Positions 8,594 through 19,995 of a stretch of 52,702 nt of DNA are shown piece after piece. The stretch is from Robertmurraya dakarensis. Its GTDB lineage: Bacteria > Bacillota > Bacilli > Bacillales > Cytobacillaceae. The notes beneath the pieces are model-generated. The model saw only the letters and a list, made by a program, of their open reading frames with translations, did no database searches and was not told where the DNA came from. The stretch covers positions 1 through 52,702 of the forward strand of contig NZ_LT707403.1 of the NCBI RefSeq assembly GCF_900156875.1, written 5' to 3'. Position 1 is the first letter of the stretch; each line of letters begins with the position of its first letter. The translations under genes were made by a program, and so were the position numbers.

Positions 8594-8622
8594 TTGCACA
8601 AATCCTTAATTTTAGGTATATT
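8594..8622 (+). promoter_or_regulatory. Probable metG promoter
   Basis: TTGCAC, 17 bp, TATATT, about 120 bp before the metG start codon. Confidence 0.55.
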
Positions 8623-8734
8623 TTGATGATAGAATAGGTAATGATGACGAGTGTATCCAGTGAATTTTTTATTGTAAAATCATTCGTTCCATTCGTGCGG
8701 CCAATTTTACCGTACATAAACAAATTATCCCTAA

Positions 8735-10705
<1,971 letters not shown>

Positions 10706-10788
10706 GTGAATTGTGTTTTTACGGCGGTATTAGCGCTAGCTAACATGCAGTAAAGAATTCAATTGTTACAGTTGGTTTATCTAAAATT

Positions 10789-10846
10789 AAACATAGAAAT
10801 GTTTCACGTGTAACAATTTACCGGTAACATTTCTATGTTTTTATTT
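10789..10846 (+). terminator. metG terminator with long stem
   Basis: A perfect 15-bp stem (10789-10803 with 10826-10840) encloses 22 nt that can pair further (GTAAC-type), followed by TTATTTT. Confidence 0.75.
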
Positions 10847-11064
10847 TGAAAAAATATGCAAAATATAATAAATTCCACTAATGGATAAAGGTTAATCGTA
10901 AGAATTGTTTATACTGAAATAATGTTAAAAGTTTATGGTGGTTAAAGTGATTATTTTATTAGAAAAGCAAAGGGTTTAACGAGTCATTTGAGTGATTTAA
11001 ATATTGTTATATAACTGATACATATGAAATAAAAATATAATTTTCTGAAAAAGGAGACTTTCTG
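10847..11064. other. A/T-rich gap before the TatD gene
   Basis: No gene, repeat or confident promoter is seen here. The whole metG-tatD gap is 359 bp; apart from the terminator it contains only weak -10-like A/T stretches (TATACT near 10907, TATATA near 11010) without matching -35 boxes. Confidence 0.6.
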
Positions 11065-11832
11065 ATGTTATTCGACACTCACGTCCATTTAAATGCAGAT
11101 CAGTTTCAAGATGATTTGCAAGAGGTTATCGATCGAGCAAGAGAAACAGGGGTAAGCAATATGGTTGTTGTCGGATTTGACCGTCCCACTATCACAAAAG
11201 CAATGGAGTTAGTTGAAAAATATGACTTTCTTTATGCTAGTGTTGGCTGGCATCCTGTTGATGCTATTGATATGACTGATGAAGATTTAGCTTGGATTGA
11301 AGAACTCTCTCAACACCCGAAAGTTGTAGCGATAGGGGAAATGGGTTTGGATTATTATTGGGATAAATCCCCTAAAGAAGTCCAAAAGGAAGTATTCAGG
11401 AAACAAATTCAACTAGCGAAAAAGGTAAACCTGCCTATCATTATCCATAATAGAGAAGCAACCTCTGATATCGTTGCGATATTAAGAGAGGAGGAAGCGC
11501 ATACTGTGGGTGGAATTATGCACTGTTTTAGCGGCAGTGTGGAAGTGGCAATGGAATGTGTTGAGATGAATTTTTATATTTCCTTGGGGGGACCTGTTAC
11601 TTTTAAAAATGCCAGGAAGCCAAAAGAAGTGGCAGAAGCGGTTCCATTGGAAAAGCTTTTAATTGAAACAGACTGTCCGTACTTAGCTCCGCACCCATAC
11701 AGAGGGAAGCGCAATGAACCAAGTTACGTAAAACTTGTGGCCCAGCAGATTGCTGATTTAAAAGGTCTATCATATGAAGAAGTTGCAAAAGCAACTACTG
11801 AAAATGCAAAAAAAATTTTCGGCATAAAATGA
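11065..11832 (+). CDS. yabD: TatD-family metal-dependent deoxyribonuclease
   Basis: TIM-barrel hydrolase of the TatD family, with metal ligands visible in order: DTHVHL (residues 4-9), GEMGLDYYW with the bridging Glu, NREAT preceded by IIIH, MHCFSG, and ETDCPYLAP near residue 207. The family removes nucleotides from DNA ends and helps repair and DNA clearance; the natural substrate here is inferred. 255 residues, full length, with AAAGGAG before the start. Confidence 0.94.
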   Translation: MLFDTHVHLNADQFQDDLQEVIDRARETGVSNMVVVGFDRPTITKAMELVEKYDFLYASVGWHPVDAIDMTDEDLAWIEELSQHPKVVAIGEMGLDYYWDKSPKEVQKEVFRKQIQLAKKVNLPIIIHNREATSDIVAILREEEAHTVGGIMHCFSGSVEVAMECVEMNFYISLGGPVTFKNARKPKEVAEAVPLEKLLIETDCPYLAPHPYRGKRNEPSYVKLVAQQIADLKGLSYEEVAKATTENAKKIFGIK

Positions 11833-12000
11833 CAAGGAATAGTGTCGAATAAGGACTAAGCTTGTCCAAATGATTTCCTATTCTTAAAAGTTCTACATGT
11901 CTCCTTCTACTCATAGGATAACGTTGTCGATAACTCTCTCTTTCTTTTTTTGAGAACTTTTTGCATAATAGTGAATATGTTCGGGAGAAAGGAAAAAGGG

Positions 12001-12029
12001 TTGACAGCCTAAAGGTAAGTCTATATAAT
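12001..12029 (+). promoter_or_regulatory. Perfect-consensus sigma-A promoter of yabE
   Basis: TTGACA, exactly 17 bp, TATAAT: both hexamers and the spacer are ideal, which is rare. Transcription would begin near 12036, giving a leader of only about 37 nt. Confidence 0.88.
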
Positions 12030-12072
12030 CACTCCAAGGGAGAAGGAGGCGTTTTTCATCGTAATCGAAAAC

Positions 12073-13260
12073 ATGAAAAGCCTGTTTTCCAAGTCTTTGA
12101 GTAAAAAGAGATTGACCATCATTCTCGCTAGTTTCATAGTTTTTGCAGCAGCTTTTGGCTTTGTGATCTATGAAACAACGAAAGTGACAGTAGCAGTCAC
12201 GCTGGATGGTCAGGAAAAAATGGTTAAAACACATGCAGCAACCATTGAAGATCTGCTAGAGGATCTAGAGATATCTCTTCACTCAGAAGACTACGTGTTT
12301 CCAGCAGCAAACACAGAGGTAAAAGACAACTTAGAAGTTGTATGGGAGCCCGCAAAACAGGTTCAAATGGTAGAAGGAAGCGAAAAGAAACAAGTCTGGA
12401 CTACAGCTGAAACGGTTGAAGAGTTTTTAAAAGAACAAAAGATTTCTTTAAATGAATATGATAAAGTTCAACCCGAAATCAATACTGCAGTAAAAGATGA
12501 TTTAACTATACAAATAGATAAGGCCTTTTCTTTGAAGCTGGTTGATGGCGGACAGGAGAAAGAGGCATGGTCAACTTCGACTACGGTCGCTGACTTTTTA
12601 TTACAACAAGGAATCGCATTAAGAGATTTGGACCGTGTTGAACCAAAACTGGATGAAACAGTCAAGGAAGATACCGTGGTAAACGTTATTAGAGTTGAAA
12701 AAGTCACCGATGTAGTGGAAGAACCAATTAATTTTGCCGTTGTTACTAAAAAAGATAGCTCGCTTGCAAAAGGAACTGAGAAAGTCGTAAGCAGCGGTCA
12801 GGAAGGCCGTGTAAAAAAAGAATACGAAGTTGTACTGGAAAATGGCAAAGAAGTTTCTAGAAAGCTTCTAAATGAAACGACTTTACAGGAGAAAAAGGAT
12901 AAGGTTGTTGCCGTTGGAACAAAGGCGATTACGCAAACAGTTTCTCGCGGGACTGCAAGCGGGAATGTAAGCAAAGAGTTCAATGTTACTTCTACGGCTT
13001 ATACGGCTAATTGTAATGGATGTTCCGGCCGAACAGCTACGGGCCTTAATTTACATGCAAATCCTAATGCAAAAGTAATTGCTGTCGACCCTCGTGTAAT
13101 TCCTTTAGGAACAAAAGTATATGTTGAAGGTTACGGCTATGCTGTAGCTGCAGATACGGGTTCCGCTATTAAAGGAAATAAAATCGATGTCTTCTTTGCT
13201 ACGAAATCAGAAGCCTATCGATGGGGAAGAAGAACGGTTAAAATTAAGATTTTAGAATAA
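12073..13260 (+). CDS. yabE: YabE: DUF348/G5/3D-domain cell-wall protein (Rpf-like)
   Basis: Predicted surface protein of 395 residues acting on peptidoglycan. Residues 13-31 form a signal anchor. Three DUF348 repeats follow (VTLDGQEKMVKTHAATIEDLL, VEGSEKKQVWTTAETVEEFL, VDGGQEKEAWSTSTTVADFL), then a G5 domain (about 205-285) and a C-terminal 3D domain with the aspartates in VDPR, AADTGS and KIDVFF, expected to form an MltA-like murein-cleaving barrel. The family is the Firmicute counterpart of resuscitation-promoting factors. Odd: the strong AAGGAGG site (12043-12049) lies 23 nt before ATG 12073 and no ATG, GTG or TTG is at the ideal distance; the start could be ATC 12058. Confidence 0.92.
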   Translation: MKSLFSKSLSKKRLTIILASFIVFAAAFGFVIYETTKVTVAVTLDGQEKMVKTHAATIEDLLEDLEISLHSEDYVFPAANTEVKDNLEVVWEPAKQVQMVEGSEKKQVWTTAETVEEFLKEQKISLNEYDKVQPEINTAVKDDLTIQIDKAFSLKLVDGGQEKEAWSTSTTVADFLLQQGIALRDLDRVEPKLDETVKEDTVVNVIRVEKVTDVVEEPINFAVVTKKDSSLAKGTEKVVSSGQEGRVKKEYEVVLENGKEVSRKLLNETTLQEKKDKVVAVGTKAITQTVSRGTASGNVSKEFNVTSTAYTANCNGCSGRTATGLNLHANPNAKVIAVDPRVIPLGTKVYVEGYGYAVAADTGSAIKGNKIDVFFATKSEAYRWGRRTVKIKILE

Positions 13261-13287
13261 GCAGGGGTTTTCCTCTGCTTTTTTTGT
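13261..13287 (+). terminator. yabE terminator
   Basis: Stem GCAGGGG / CCTCTGC with loop TTTT and a run of seven T. Confidence 0.85.
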
Positions 13288-13435
13288 GTTTTAAGTGATT
13301 TTTCTATAAAATGCTTATTAGATGTATATCACTTAACTCAATAATATAGACGGATATATTACAAAAAGGTTTCAAGTTTTTTTCAATTTTTTTGTTTTTT
13401 AAAACTTTTTTTGTACATGTACATATGGAGGATAT

Positions 13436-14865
<1,430 letters not shown>

Positions 14866-14867
<2 letters not shown>

Positions 14868-14892
14868 AGGCTCCTAAGGGGGCCTTTTTTAT
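14866..14892 (+). terminator. rsmA terminator
   Basis: Stem AAAGGCTCC / GGGGGCCTTT with loop TAA, then TTTT. Confidence 0.75.
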
Positions 14893-14974
14893 TGTTTCCC
14901 GTTTTCATCTAAACTGTCCATACCGGGTGGAATATGTCTTTTCGCGGTACCTGGTACCATTGCTGTATAGTGAG

Positions 14975-15003
14975 CACCTTTTTTTGGTCTTTTGCATATT
15001 TTA
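14975..15003 (+). promoter_or_regulatory. sigma-K promoter of yabG
   Basis: CACC (AC at 14976-14977), 17 bp, CATATTTTA (14995-15003) fits the sigma-K consensus AC-N17-CATANNNTA exactly. yabG is a known sigma-K (late mother-cell) gene in B. subtilis. Confidence 0.72.
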
Positions 15004-15048
15004 AAGCAAAGGCTGGGCTCGGAGTTGAGCCAATTGGAGTGACTTGCA

Positions 15049-15927
15049 GTGACGATTAACCTCATGAATATTGTTGGAAGAATCTCATATAATTGTGATA
15101 TTTTATTTCGTGTGATAGATATAAAAGAACAAAATGGGCGAAAAATGGCCGTTCTTTATGGTGAGGATTATCGGTTAATCGCAGATGCTCCTTATGAAGA
15201 TTTAATGATAATTGATCAGTATGAAAGAACGAGGAAATCGAAGGTTTTTCGCTCTCTTGAAGAACAGTCATACCGTTTATTTCAGCAGGAAGTTGACCTG
15301 CTCACCCAAAGACGGGAATATGAGTCCACCAATGGATATAAAAAGGAAATTAATTATTTTCAAATGCCCGGACGTGTGCTGCACATGGATGGCGATCCAT
15401 TGTATTTAAAAAAATGCCTCACCCTTTACGAAAGAATTGGTGTTCCCGTTACAGGGGTACATTGCAGTGAAAAAGAAATGCAAAATAAAATTGGTCCTCT
15501 TCTAGAAGAATACCGCCCGGATATATTAGTCATAACAGGCCATGATGCCTATTCAAAGTCAAAAGGAGCTATGAGTGATCTCAATGCATATAGACATTCA
15601 AAACATTTTGTTCAAACTGTGAAGGAAGCGAGGAAGAGAATACCTCACTTAGACCAGCTGGTCATCTTTGCTGGTGCCTGCCAGTCCCATTTTGAATCGC
15701 TTATCCACGCCGGTGCAAATTTCGCCAGTTCACCATCCAGGGTGAATATCCATGCGTTAGATCCAGTCTATATTGTTGCAAAAATATGTTTTACCCCTTT
15801 TATGGAGAGAATTAATGTTTGGGATGTTTTACGTAATACATTAACAGGTGAAAAAGGGCTGGGCGGTATCGAAACAAGAGGGATATTAAGAACCGGTATG
15901 CCTTTTAATACCAATATCGAGGACTAA
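15049..15927 (+). CDS. yabG: Sporulation-specific protease YabG
   Basis: Mother-cell protease that processes spore-coat proteins (in B. subtilis SpoIVA, SafA and others) and prepares them for cross-linking. 292 residues, similar to the B. subtilis protein, with the typical blocks ADAPYEDL, HMDGDPLYLKKC, DILVITGHDAY and FAGACQSHFE, the last containing the conserved cysteine. GTG 15049 is 8 bp after GGAGTG; ATG 15064 is an alternative. It stands alone between a sigma-K promoter and a terminator. Confidence 0.95.
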   Translation: MTINLMNIVGRISYNCDILFRVIDIKEQNGRKMAVLYGEDYRLIADAPYEDLMIIDQYERTRKSKVFRSLEEQSYRLFQQEVDLLTQRREYESTNGYKKEINYFQMPGRVLHMDGDPLYLKKCLTLYERIGVPVTGVHCSEKEMQNKIGPLLEEYRPDILVITGHDAYSKSKGAMSDLNAYRHSKHFVQTVKEARKRIPHLDQLVIFAGACQSHFESLIHAGANFASSPSRVNIHALDPVYIVAKICFTPFMERINVWDVLRNTLTGEKGLGGIETRGILRTGMPFNTNIED

Positions 15928-16026
15928 AAATATCAGCATCACACGATAAATATGCCTAAAACAAGAAAAAACTTTTCGACAAAAACTGATCTTACTTTTG
16001 CGATTTAAAAATAGGATCATCTATTA

Positions 16027-16058
16027 TCAAACTCGCCCAGAGGCGAGTTTATTTATTT
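16027..16058 (+). terminator. yabG terminator
   Basis: Stem AAACTCGCC / GGCGAGTTT with a short loop, then ATTTATTTA. Confidence 0.82.
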
Positions 16059-16139
16059 ATGAGAAAAGATACATAATCTCCTTTAAATAGGAAAGTATAT
16101 AATTGTAGAAAATTAGAAAAAAATGTGGGACAAAAAATA

Positions 16140-16210
16140 TTGACAATCATTTTTAAACACTGTTATAATTTATATTTTTGCTTGACTTTATTTTTTAGAT
16201 GTGATATTCT
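16140..16210 (+). promoter_or_regulatory. Tandem sigma-A promoters of veg
   Basis: Upstream promoter: TTGACA (16140-16145), 18 bp, TATAAT (16164-16169) with a TG extension. Downstream promoter: TTGACT (16182-16187), 17 bp, TATTCT (16205-16210). The veg gene of B. subtilis has one of the strongest vegetative promoters known, and this pair fits such high output. Confidence 0.82.
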
Positions 16211-16231
16211 TAACTGAGTGAGGTGGACCGA

Positions 16232-16495
16232 ATGGCAAAAACTTTAATTGATATTAAAAAAGCTCTTGATTCAAATTTAGGAAAAAGGCTTTTACTGAAG
16301 GCCAACGGTGGGCGCAGAAAAACAATTGAGCGGTCTGGAGTTTTAGCAGAAACTTACCCATCAGTATTTGTTATTGAATTAGACCAAGATGAGAATGCAT
16401 TTGAACGCGTATCGTACAGCTATGCAGATGTTTTAACAGAGACTGTTCAAATTACTTTCTATGAAGATACAACAGGACAAATGGCGTTAAGCTGA
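16232..16495 (+). CDS. veg: Veg protein
   Basis: Small, abundant protein of 87 residues; in B. subtilis it stimulates biofilm formation by acting against SinR, and related proteins carry an RNA-binding-like KOW/SH3 barrel. The sequence [24 protein letters not shown] is diagnostic. ATG 16232 follows GAGGTGG; the in-frame GTG at 16223 is part of that site. Flanked by two strong promoters and a terminator, so monocistronic. Confidence 0.95.
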   Translation: MAKTLIDIKKALDSNLGKRLLLKANGGRRKTIERSGVLAETYPSVFVIELDQDENAFERVSYSYADVLTETVQITFYEDTTGQMALS

Positions 16496-16512
16496 TTGCT
16501 TAACAAGTGAAC

Positions 16513-16548
16513 CGGCAGTAAACAAATTGTTTGCTGCTTTTATTTTTG
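16513..16548 (+). terminator. veg terminator
   Basis: Stem GCAGTAAACAA / TTGTTTGCTGC (one G-U) followed by TTTTATTTTTG. Confidence 0.82.
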
Positions 16549-16726
16549 TCTTTTTATTGTGTTTACTTGTTCATTTATTGTGGGAAAGACATGTGTGGTT
16601 TATGCAATAAAAATAAAAAAATAATTGCTTTTCTAAGATTCGCATTTACAGGGTAAATAAGGCTCTCATGATTCACTTGATTAGTCTAATAATAAGTATA
16701 TGTGGTGATGAAAGGAGCTGTTCTTT

Positions 16727-16903
16727 TTGGGCAGACGTAGAGGGGTTATGTCTGAAGGTTTTAAGGAAGAGCTTGCGAAAGAATTAGGGTTTTATGATGT
16801 TGTTCAAAAGGAAGGCTGGGGCGGAATCAAAGCAAAAGATGCTGGGAACATGGTGAAACGTGCGGTTGAGTTAGCGCAGCAGCAGCTCATGAACAAGAAG
16901 TAG
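16727..16903 (+). CDS. sspF: Small acid-soluble spore protein SspF (alpha/beta type)
   Basis: A 58-residue alpha/beta-type SASP that coats spore DNA. Translation from TTG 16727 gives MGRRRGVMS at the start and [20 protein letters not shown] in the second half, closely matching B. subtilis SspF, including the [11 protein letters not shown] region. AAAGGAG lies 9 bp before the TTG. It sits between veg and ispE as in B. subtilis. I found no convincing sigma-G promoter upstream although one is expected. Confidence 0.95.
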   Translation: MGRRRGVMSEGFKEELAKELGFYDVVQKEGWGGIKAKDAGNMVKRAVELAQQQLMNKK

Positions 16904-16961
16904 ATTTTGTTTTTCGCCGCTATAACTTTCTTTATCAATGGAAATCCAAAAAACTCACCAC

Positions 16962-16998
16962 AAAAGGGCCGGGCTAATGCTTCGGCCCTTTATTATTT
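16962..16998 (+). terminator. sspF terminator
   Basis: Stem AAAGGGCC / GGCCCTTT with inner pairing GGGC / GCTT, then ATTATTT. Confidence 0.85.
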
Positions 16999-17115
16999 CT
17001 AAAAAAAAGTTGATAATGAAATAATGATATTATCGGTACGTCTTACAAATGTTCTTTTGTGGTAAAATAGGACAAAAAGTGGAGATGAATATCCGTAATT
17101 AAAGTAGGTGGAATT

Positions 17116-17985
17116 TTGAAGGTCTTAGTGAAGGCGCCGGCAAAAATAAATTTATCATTAGATGTTTTACATAAACGGCAAGATGGTTATCATGAGGTTG
17201 AAATGATTATGACAACAATTGATCTTGCAGACCGAGTTGAATTATCATTACTGCCGAATGATGATATCAGAATTAGCTCTCAAAACCGGTTTGTACCCGA
17301 TGACCAAAGGAACTTAGCATATCAAGCAGCAAAACTCCTCAAGGATCGGTATCAAATAAAGCAGGGCGTAAGAATTGAAATTGAAAAAAATATTCCAGTT
17401 GCTGCAGGTCTAGCAGGTGGAAGCAGTGATGCAGCGGCTGTTTTAAGAGGCTTAAACCGCCTTTGGGGGTTAGGGCTTACTTTAGATGAACTAGCCGAGC
17501 TCGGGGCAGAGATAGGCTCTGATGTATCCTTCTGTGTATATGGAGGTACAGCACTGGCTACAGGAAGAGGCGAAAAAATAAAGAAACTGCCACCCCCGCC
17601 AAGCTGCTGGGTTGTTTTAGCAAAACCTTTAATCGGTGTTTCAACAGCGGATGTATACAGACGGCTAAATCTTGAAAACATCCAGCATCCGAATACAAGA
17701 GGAATGATTCAAGCAATAGAAAATGCAGATTTCCCTGGGGTTTGCAGGAATGTCGGAAATGTTCTTGAGGATGTTACATTGAAATTATATCCAGAGGTTG
17801 CACAGATTAAGGATCAGCTGCAGCGCTTTGGTGCAGATGCTGTTTTAATGAGTGGAAGCGGTCCAACTGTATTTGCCCTTGTTCACCATGATTCCAGGAT
17901 GCACAGAATATACAATGGTTTAAGAGGGTTCTGTGACCAAGTATTTGCAGTCCGTGTGTTAGGTGAACAGCATTCCCTTGATTAA
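17116..17985 (+). CDS. ispE: 4-diphosphocytidyl-2-C-methyl-D-erythritol kinase
   Basis: GHMP kinase of the MEP isoprenoid pathway; phosphorylates CDP-ME at the 2-hydroxyl. Motifs: [12 protein letters not shown] at the N-terminus, the ATP loop [15 protein letters not shown] (about residues 95-108) and [12 protein letters not shown] near the C-terminus. Start is TTG 17116 with AGGTGG upstream. 289 residues. purR follows after 61 bp, and a PurR-like operator spans the gap. Confidence 0.96.
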   Translation: MKVLVKAPAKINLSLDVLHKRQDGYHEVEMIMTTIDLADRVELSLLPNDDIRISSQNRFVPDDQRNLAYQAAKLLKDRYQIKQGVRIEIEKNIPVAAGLAGGSSDAAAVLRGLNRLWGLGLTLDELAELGAEIGSDVSFCVYGGTALATGRGEKIKKLPPPPSCWVVLAKPLIGVSTADVYRRLNLENIQHPNTRGMIQAIENADFPGVCRNVGNVLEDVTLKLYPEVAQIKDQLQRFGADAVLMSGSGPTVFALVHHDSRMHRIYNGLRGFCDQVFAVRVLGEQHSLD

Positions 17986-18028
17986 ATCCGTATATTAATG
18001 ATATATTATCGTTAAAATATTCGGATTA
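17984..18028 (+). promoter_or_regulatory. Candidate PurBox pair ahead of purR
   Basis: AAATCCGTATATT (17984-17996) and, inverted, TAATCCGAATATT (18028-18016) each match 11 of 13 positions of the PurBox AWWWCCGAACWWT. They face each other with 19 bp between them, slightly more than the 16-17 bp usual in B. subtilis. Autoregulation of purR by such sites is known there. Confidence 0.5.
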
Positions 18029-18046
18029 GTGGGAGGGTTTAGTTTT

Positions 18047-18868
18047 ATGAAGTTTCGTCGCAGTGAACGATTAATAGATATGACGAATTATTTGCTTGAT
18101 CACCCGCGCCAGCTTGTATCGTTGACATTTTTCTCTGAAAGGTACGGTTCTGCTAAATCATCCATAAGTGAAGATTTAGGGATTATTAAAGAAACGTTCG
18201 AACAGAGAGGAATCGGAACGCTGCAAACAGTACCTGGCGCTGCAGGTGGCGTGAAGTTTTTTGTAAAGGTACCCAAAGAAGAGGCAAGGCCATTTGTCGA
18301 AGAACTGTGCGAGTTAATTGCAACACCAGACCGTCTTTTACCAGGCGGATACTTATATTTAACTGACATTCTTGGCGATCCGGCAATTGTGCAAAAGGCT
18401 GGGAGATTATTGGCATCAGCATATGCTGATACAAAAATTGATGTGGTGATGACGGTGGCGACAAAAGGGATTCCTTTGGCGTACGCTGTTGCAAGTCAGC
18501 TTAATGTGCCTGTTGTCATTGTTCGCAGGGACAGTAAAGTAACAGAAGGCTCTACGGTTAGTATAAATTACGTTTCTGGCTCTACGAAAAGAATTCAGAC
18601 GATGCTGCTATCTAAAAGAAGTATAGAAGAAGGATCAAAGGTGCTCATTGTAGATGACTTCATGAAGGCAGGCGGAACAGTGAATGGAATGGTTAGTCTA
18701 TTAGAGGAGTTTAATGCGTCTGTTGCTGGAATTGCTGTCTTAGTGGAGGCTGAAAAAACAGAAGAACGTTTAGTAGATGAATATCTATCTCTTATTAAAC
18801 TATCGGACGTGGATGTGAAAGAAAAAAGAATCAGTGTAAGTGAAGGAAACTATTTTTCTAAATACTAG
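18047..18868 (+). CDS. purR: Purine operon repressor PurR
   Basis: Represses purine synthesis and transport genes; PRPP is the inducer. An N-terminal winged helix (residues 1-75, MKFRRSERLIDMTNYLLDHP) is joined to a phosphoribosyltransferase-like domain with the PRPP motif VLIVDDFMKAGGT. 273 residues, a little shorter at the C-terminus than the B. subtilis protein. ATG 18047 lies after GGGAGGG; the ORF opening at 18029 would start inside that site. PRPP synthetase (prs) is encoded 3 kb downstream. Confidence 0.95.
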   Translation: MKFRRSERLIDMTNYLLDHPRQLVSLTFFSERYGSAKSSISEDLGIIKETFEQRGIGTLQTVPGAAGGVKFFVKVPKEEARPFVEELCELIATPDRLLPGGYLYLTDILGDPAIVQKAGRLLASAYADTKIDVVMTVATKGIPLAYAVASQLNVPVVIVRRDSKVTEGSTVSINYVSGSTKRIQTMLLSKRSIEEGSKVLIVDDFMKAGGTVNGMVSLLEEFNASVAGIAVLVEAEKTEERLVDEYLSLIKLSDVDVKEKRISVSEGNYFSKY

Positions 18869-18948
18869 CTCATTATCTTTTTAAAAATAAGAGGAATTCC
18901 CTCTAGATATAAAGAAATAAAGCAAGAGTAAATGAGGAGGCATAAATT

Positions 18949-19323
18949 ATGAAAACTGTACAAACAAATGAAGCACCGGCGGCAATCGGCCCATATTCAC
19001 AAGGAATCATTGTAAATAATATGTTTTTTAGTTCAGGACAAATTCCGTTAACTGCTGCTGGTGAAATGGTTACAGGAGATGTTCAGGCTCAGACACATCA
19101 GGTTTTTAAAAATTTACAAGCGGTGTTGAAGGAAGCTGGAGCCTCTTTGGAAACTGTCGTAAAGGCAACAGTGTTTATTAAAAATATGGATGATTTCGGA
19201 GCGATTAATGAAGTGTATGGTGAATACTTTTCTAGTCACAAACCAGCTCGTTCATGTGTAGAAGTTGCCCGTCTGCCGAAGGATGCATTAGTAGAAATAG
19301 AAGTAATTGCACTAGTAAAATAA
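18949..19323 (+). CDS. ridA: RidA family 2-iminobutanoate/2-iminopropanoate deaminase
   Basis: Hydrolyses reactive enamine/imine intermediates made by PLP enzymes such as threonine dehydratase. Trimeric chorismate-mutase-like fold, 124 residues. The family signature [19 protein letters not shown] contains the carboxylate-binding Arg at about residue 101, and PYSQGI lies at the N-terminus. Good GAGGAGG. It follows purR (YabJ position) and is linked to purine regulation in B. subtilis. Confidence 0.95.
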   Translation: MKTVQTNEAPAAIGPYSQGIIVNNMFFSSGQIPLTAAGEMVTGDVQAQTHQVFKNLQAVLKEAGASLETVVKATVFIKNMDDFGAINEVYGEYFSSHKPARSCVEVARLPKDALVEIEVIALVK

Positions 19324-19382
19324 CCAAATTTGAGGTAATTTTCCAACTTTAAACATATTTTTAAAAAAATATTTTTTAAAAA

Positions 19383-19409
19383 GAAGGATTATTGAGAATT
19401 CTGTTGAAT
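19383..19409 (+). promoter_or_regulatory. sigma-H promoter of spoVG
   Basis: AAGGATTAT (AGGAT at 19385) and TGAAT (19405-19409) with 12 bp between fit the sigma-H pattern RWAGGAWWT-N12-14-RGAAT. An A/T-only tract lies immediately upstream (about 19354-19381), as in B. subtilis where AbrB binds. Confidence 0.72.
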
Positions 19410-19469
19410 TATTATTATTATAACTAGATTTTCTATATCTATCATACATGCGAAAAGGTGGTGAACAGA

Positions 19470-19760
19470 ATGGAAGTAACTGACGTTAGACTACGCCGTG
19501 TGAATACTGATGGGCGAATGAGAGCAATCGCTTCAATCACACTAGATAATGAGTTTGTTGTACACGATATTCGAGTAATTGATGGAAACAATGGATTATT
19601 CGTTGCTATGCCAAGTAAGCGAACTCCAGATGGTGAATTTCGTGATATCGCGCATCCGATTAATTCAGGAACACGCGGTAAAATCCAAGAAGCTGTTTTG
19701 GCTGAATACCACCGTTTAGGTGAATTAGAAGTTGAATTTGAAGAAGCTGGAGCTTCATAG
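19470..19760 (+). CDS. spoVG: Septation and sporulation regulator SpoVG
   Basis: Small nucleic-acid-binding regulator (96 residues) that affects asymmetric septation, spore cortex formation and, in other Firmicutes, capsule and virulence genes. [37 protein letters not shown] and [17 protein letters not shown] are the conserved blocks. ATG 19470 follows AAAGGTGGTG; in-frame GTGs at 19458 and 19461 are part of that site. Promoter is sigma-H type, ends in a terminator. Confidence 0.96.
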   Translation: MEVTDVRLRRVNTDGRMRAIASITLDNEFVVHDIRVIDGNNGLFVAMPSKRTPDGEFRDIAHPINSGTRGKIQEAVLAEYHRLGELEVEFEEAGAS

Positions 19761-19772
19761 GAAATAAAGCAA

Positions 19773-19806
19773 CAAGGGCCTACTTCTTAAGTAAGGCTCT
19801 TTTTTT
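19773..19806 (+). terminator. spoVG terminator
   Basis: Stem AAGGGCCTACTT / AAGTAAGGCTCTT (small bulge) followed by six to seven T. Confidence 0.82.
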
Positions 19807-19930
19807 ATGGAATTTTTTTGCTTTCCTTGTTCATTACCCCGATATAACCCTGTCTAAACCTCATTTTATAAAAATTTTTGTATTTAATAGATTTCCCTTT
19901 CAAAAAAATTATGTACTTTACTATCATACC

Positions 19931-19959
19931 TTGAAATAGTTATATATTTAGGATATATT
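19931..19959 (+). promoter_or_regulatory. glmU promoter
   Basis: TTGAAA, 17 bp, TATATT, 36 bp before the glmU start codon. Confidence 0.6.
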
Positions 19960-19995
19960 CTTAATGGATAAAAAGGTATAAATGGAGGACTGTCG

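Noticed and set aside
11843-11849. Spo0A box (TGTCGAA) after the TatD gene
   Set aside because: A single 7-bp match more than 150 bp from the yabE promoter, with no partner box, is expected by chance.
17352-17681. 109-residue minus-strand ORF in ispE
   Set aside because: Antisense shadow, Ser/Ala/Pro-rich as expected from the reverse of ispE codons.
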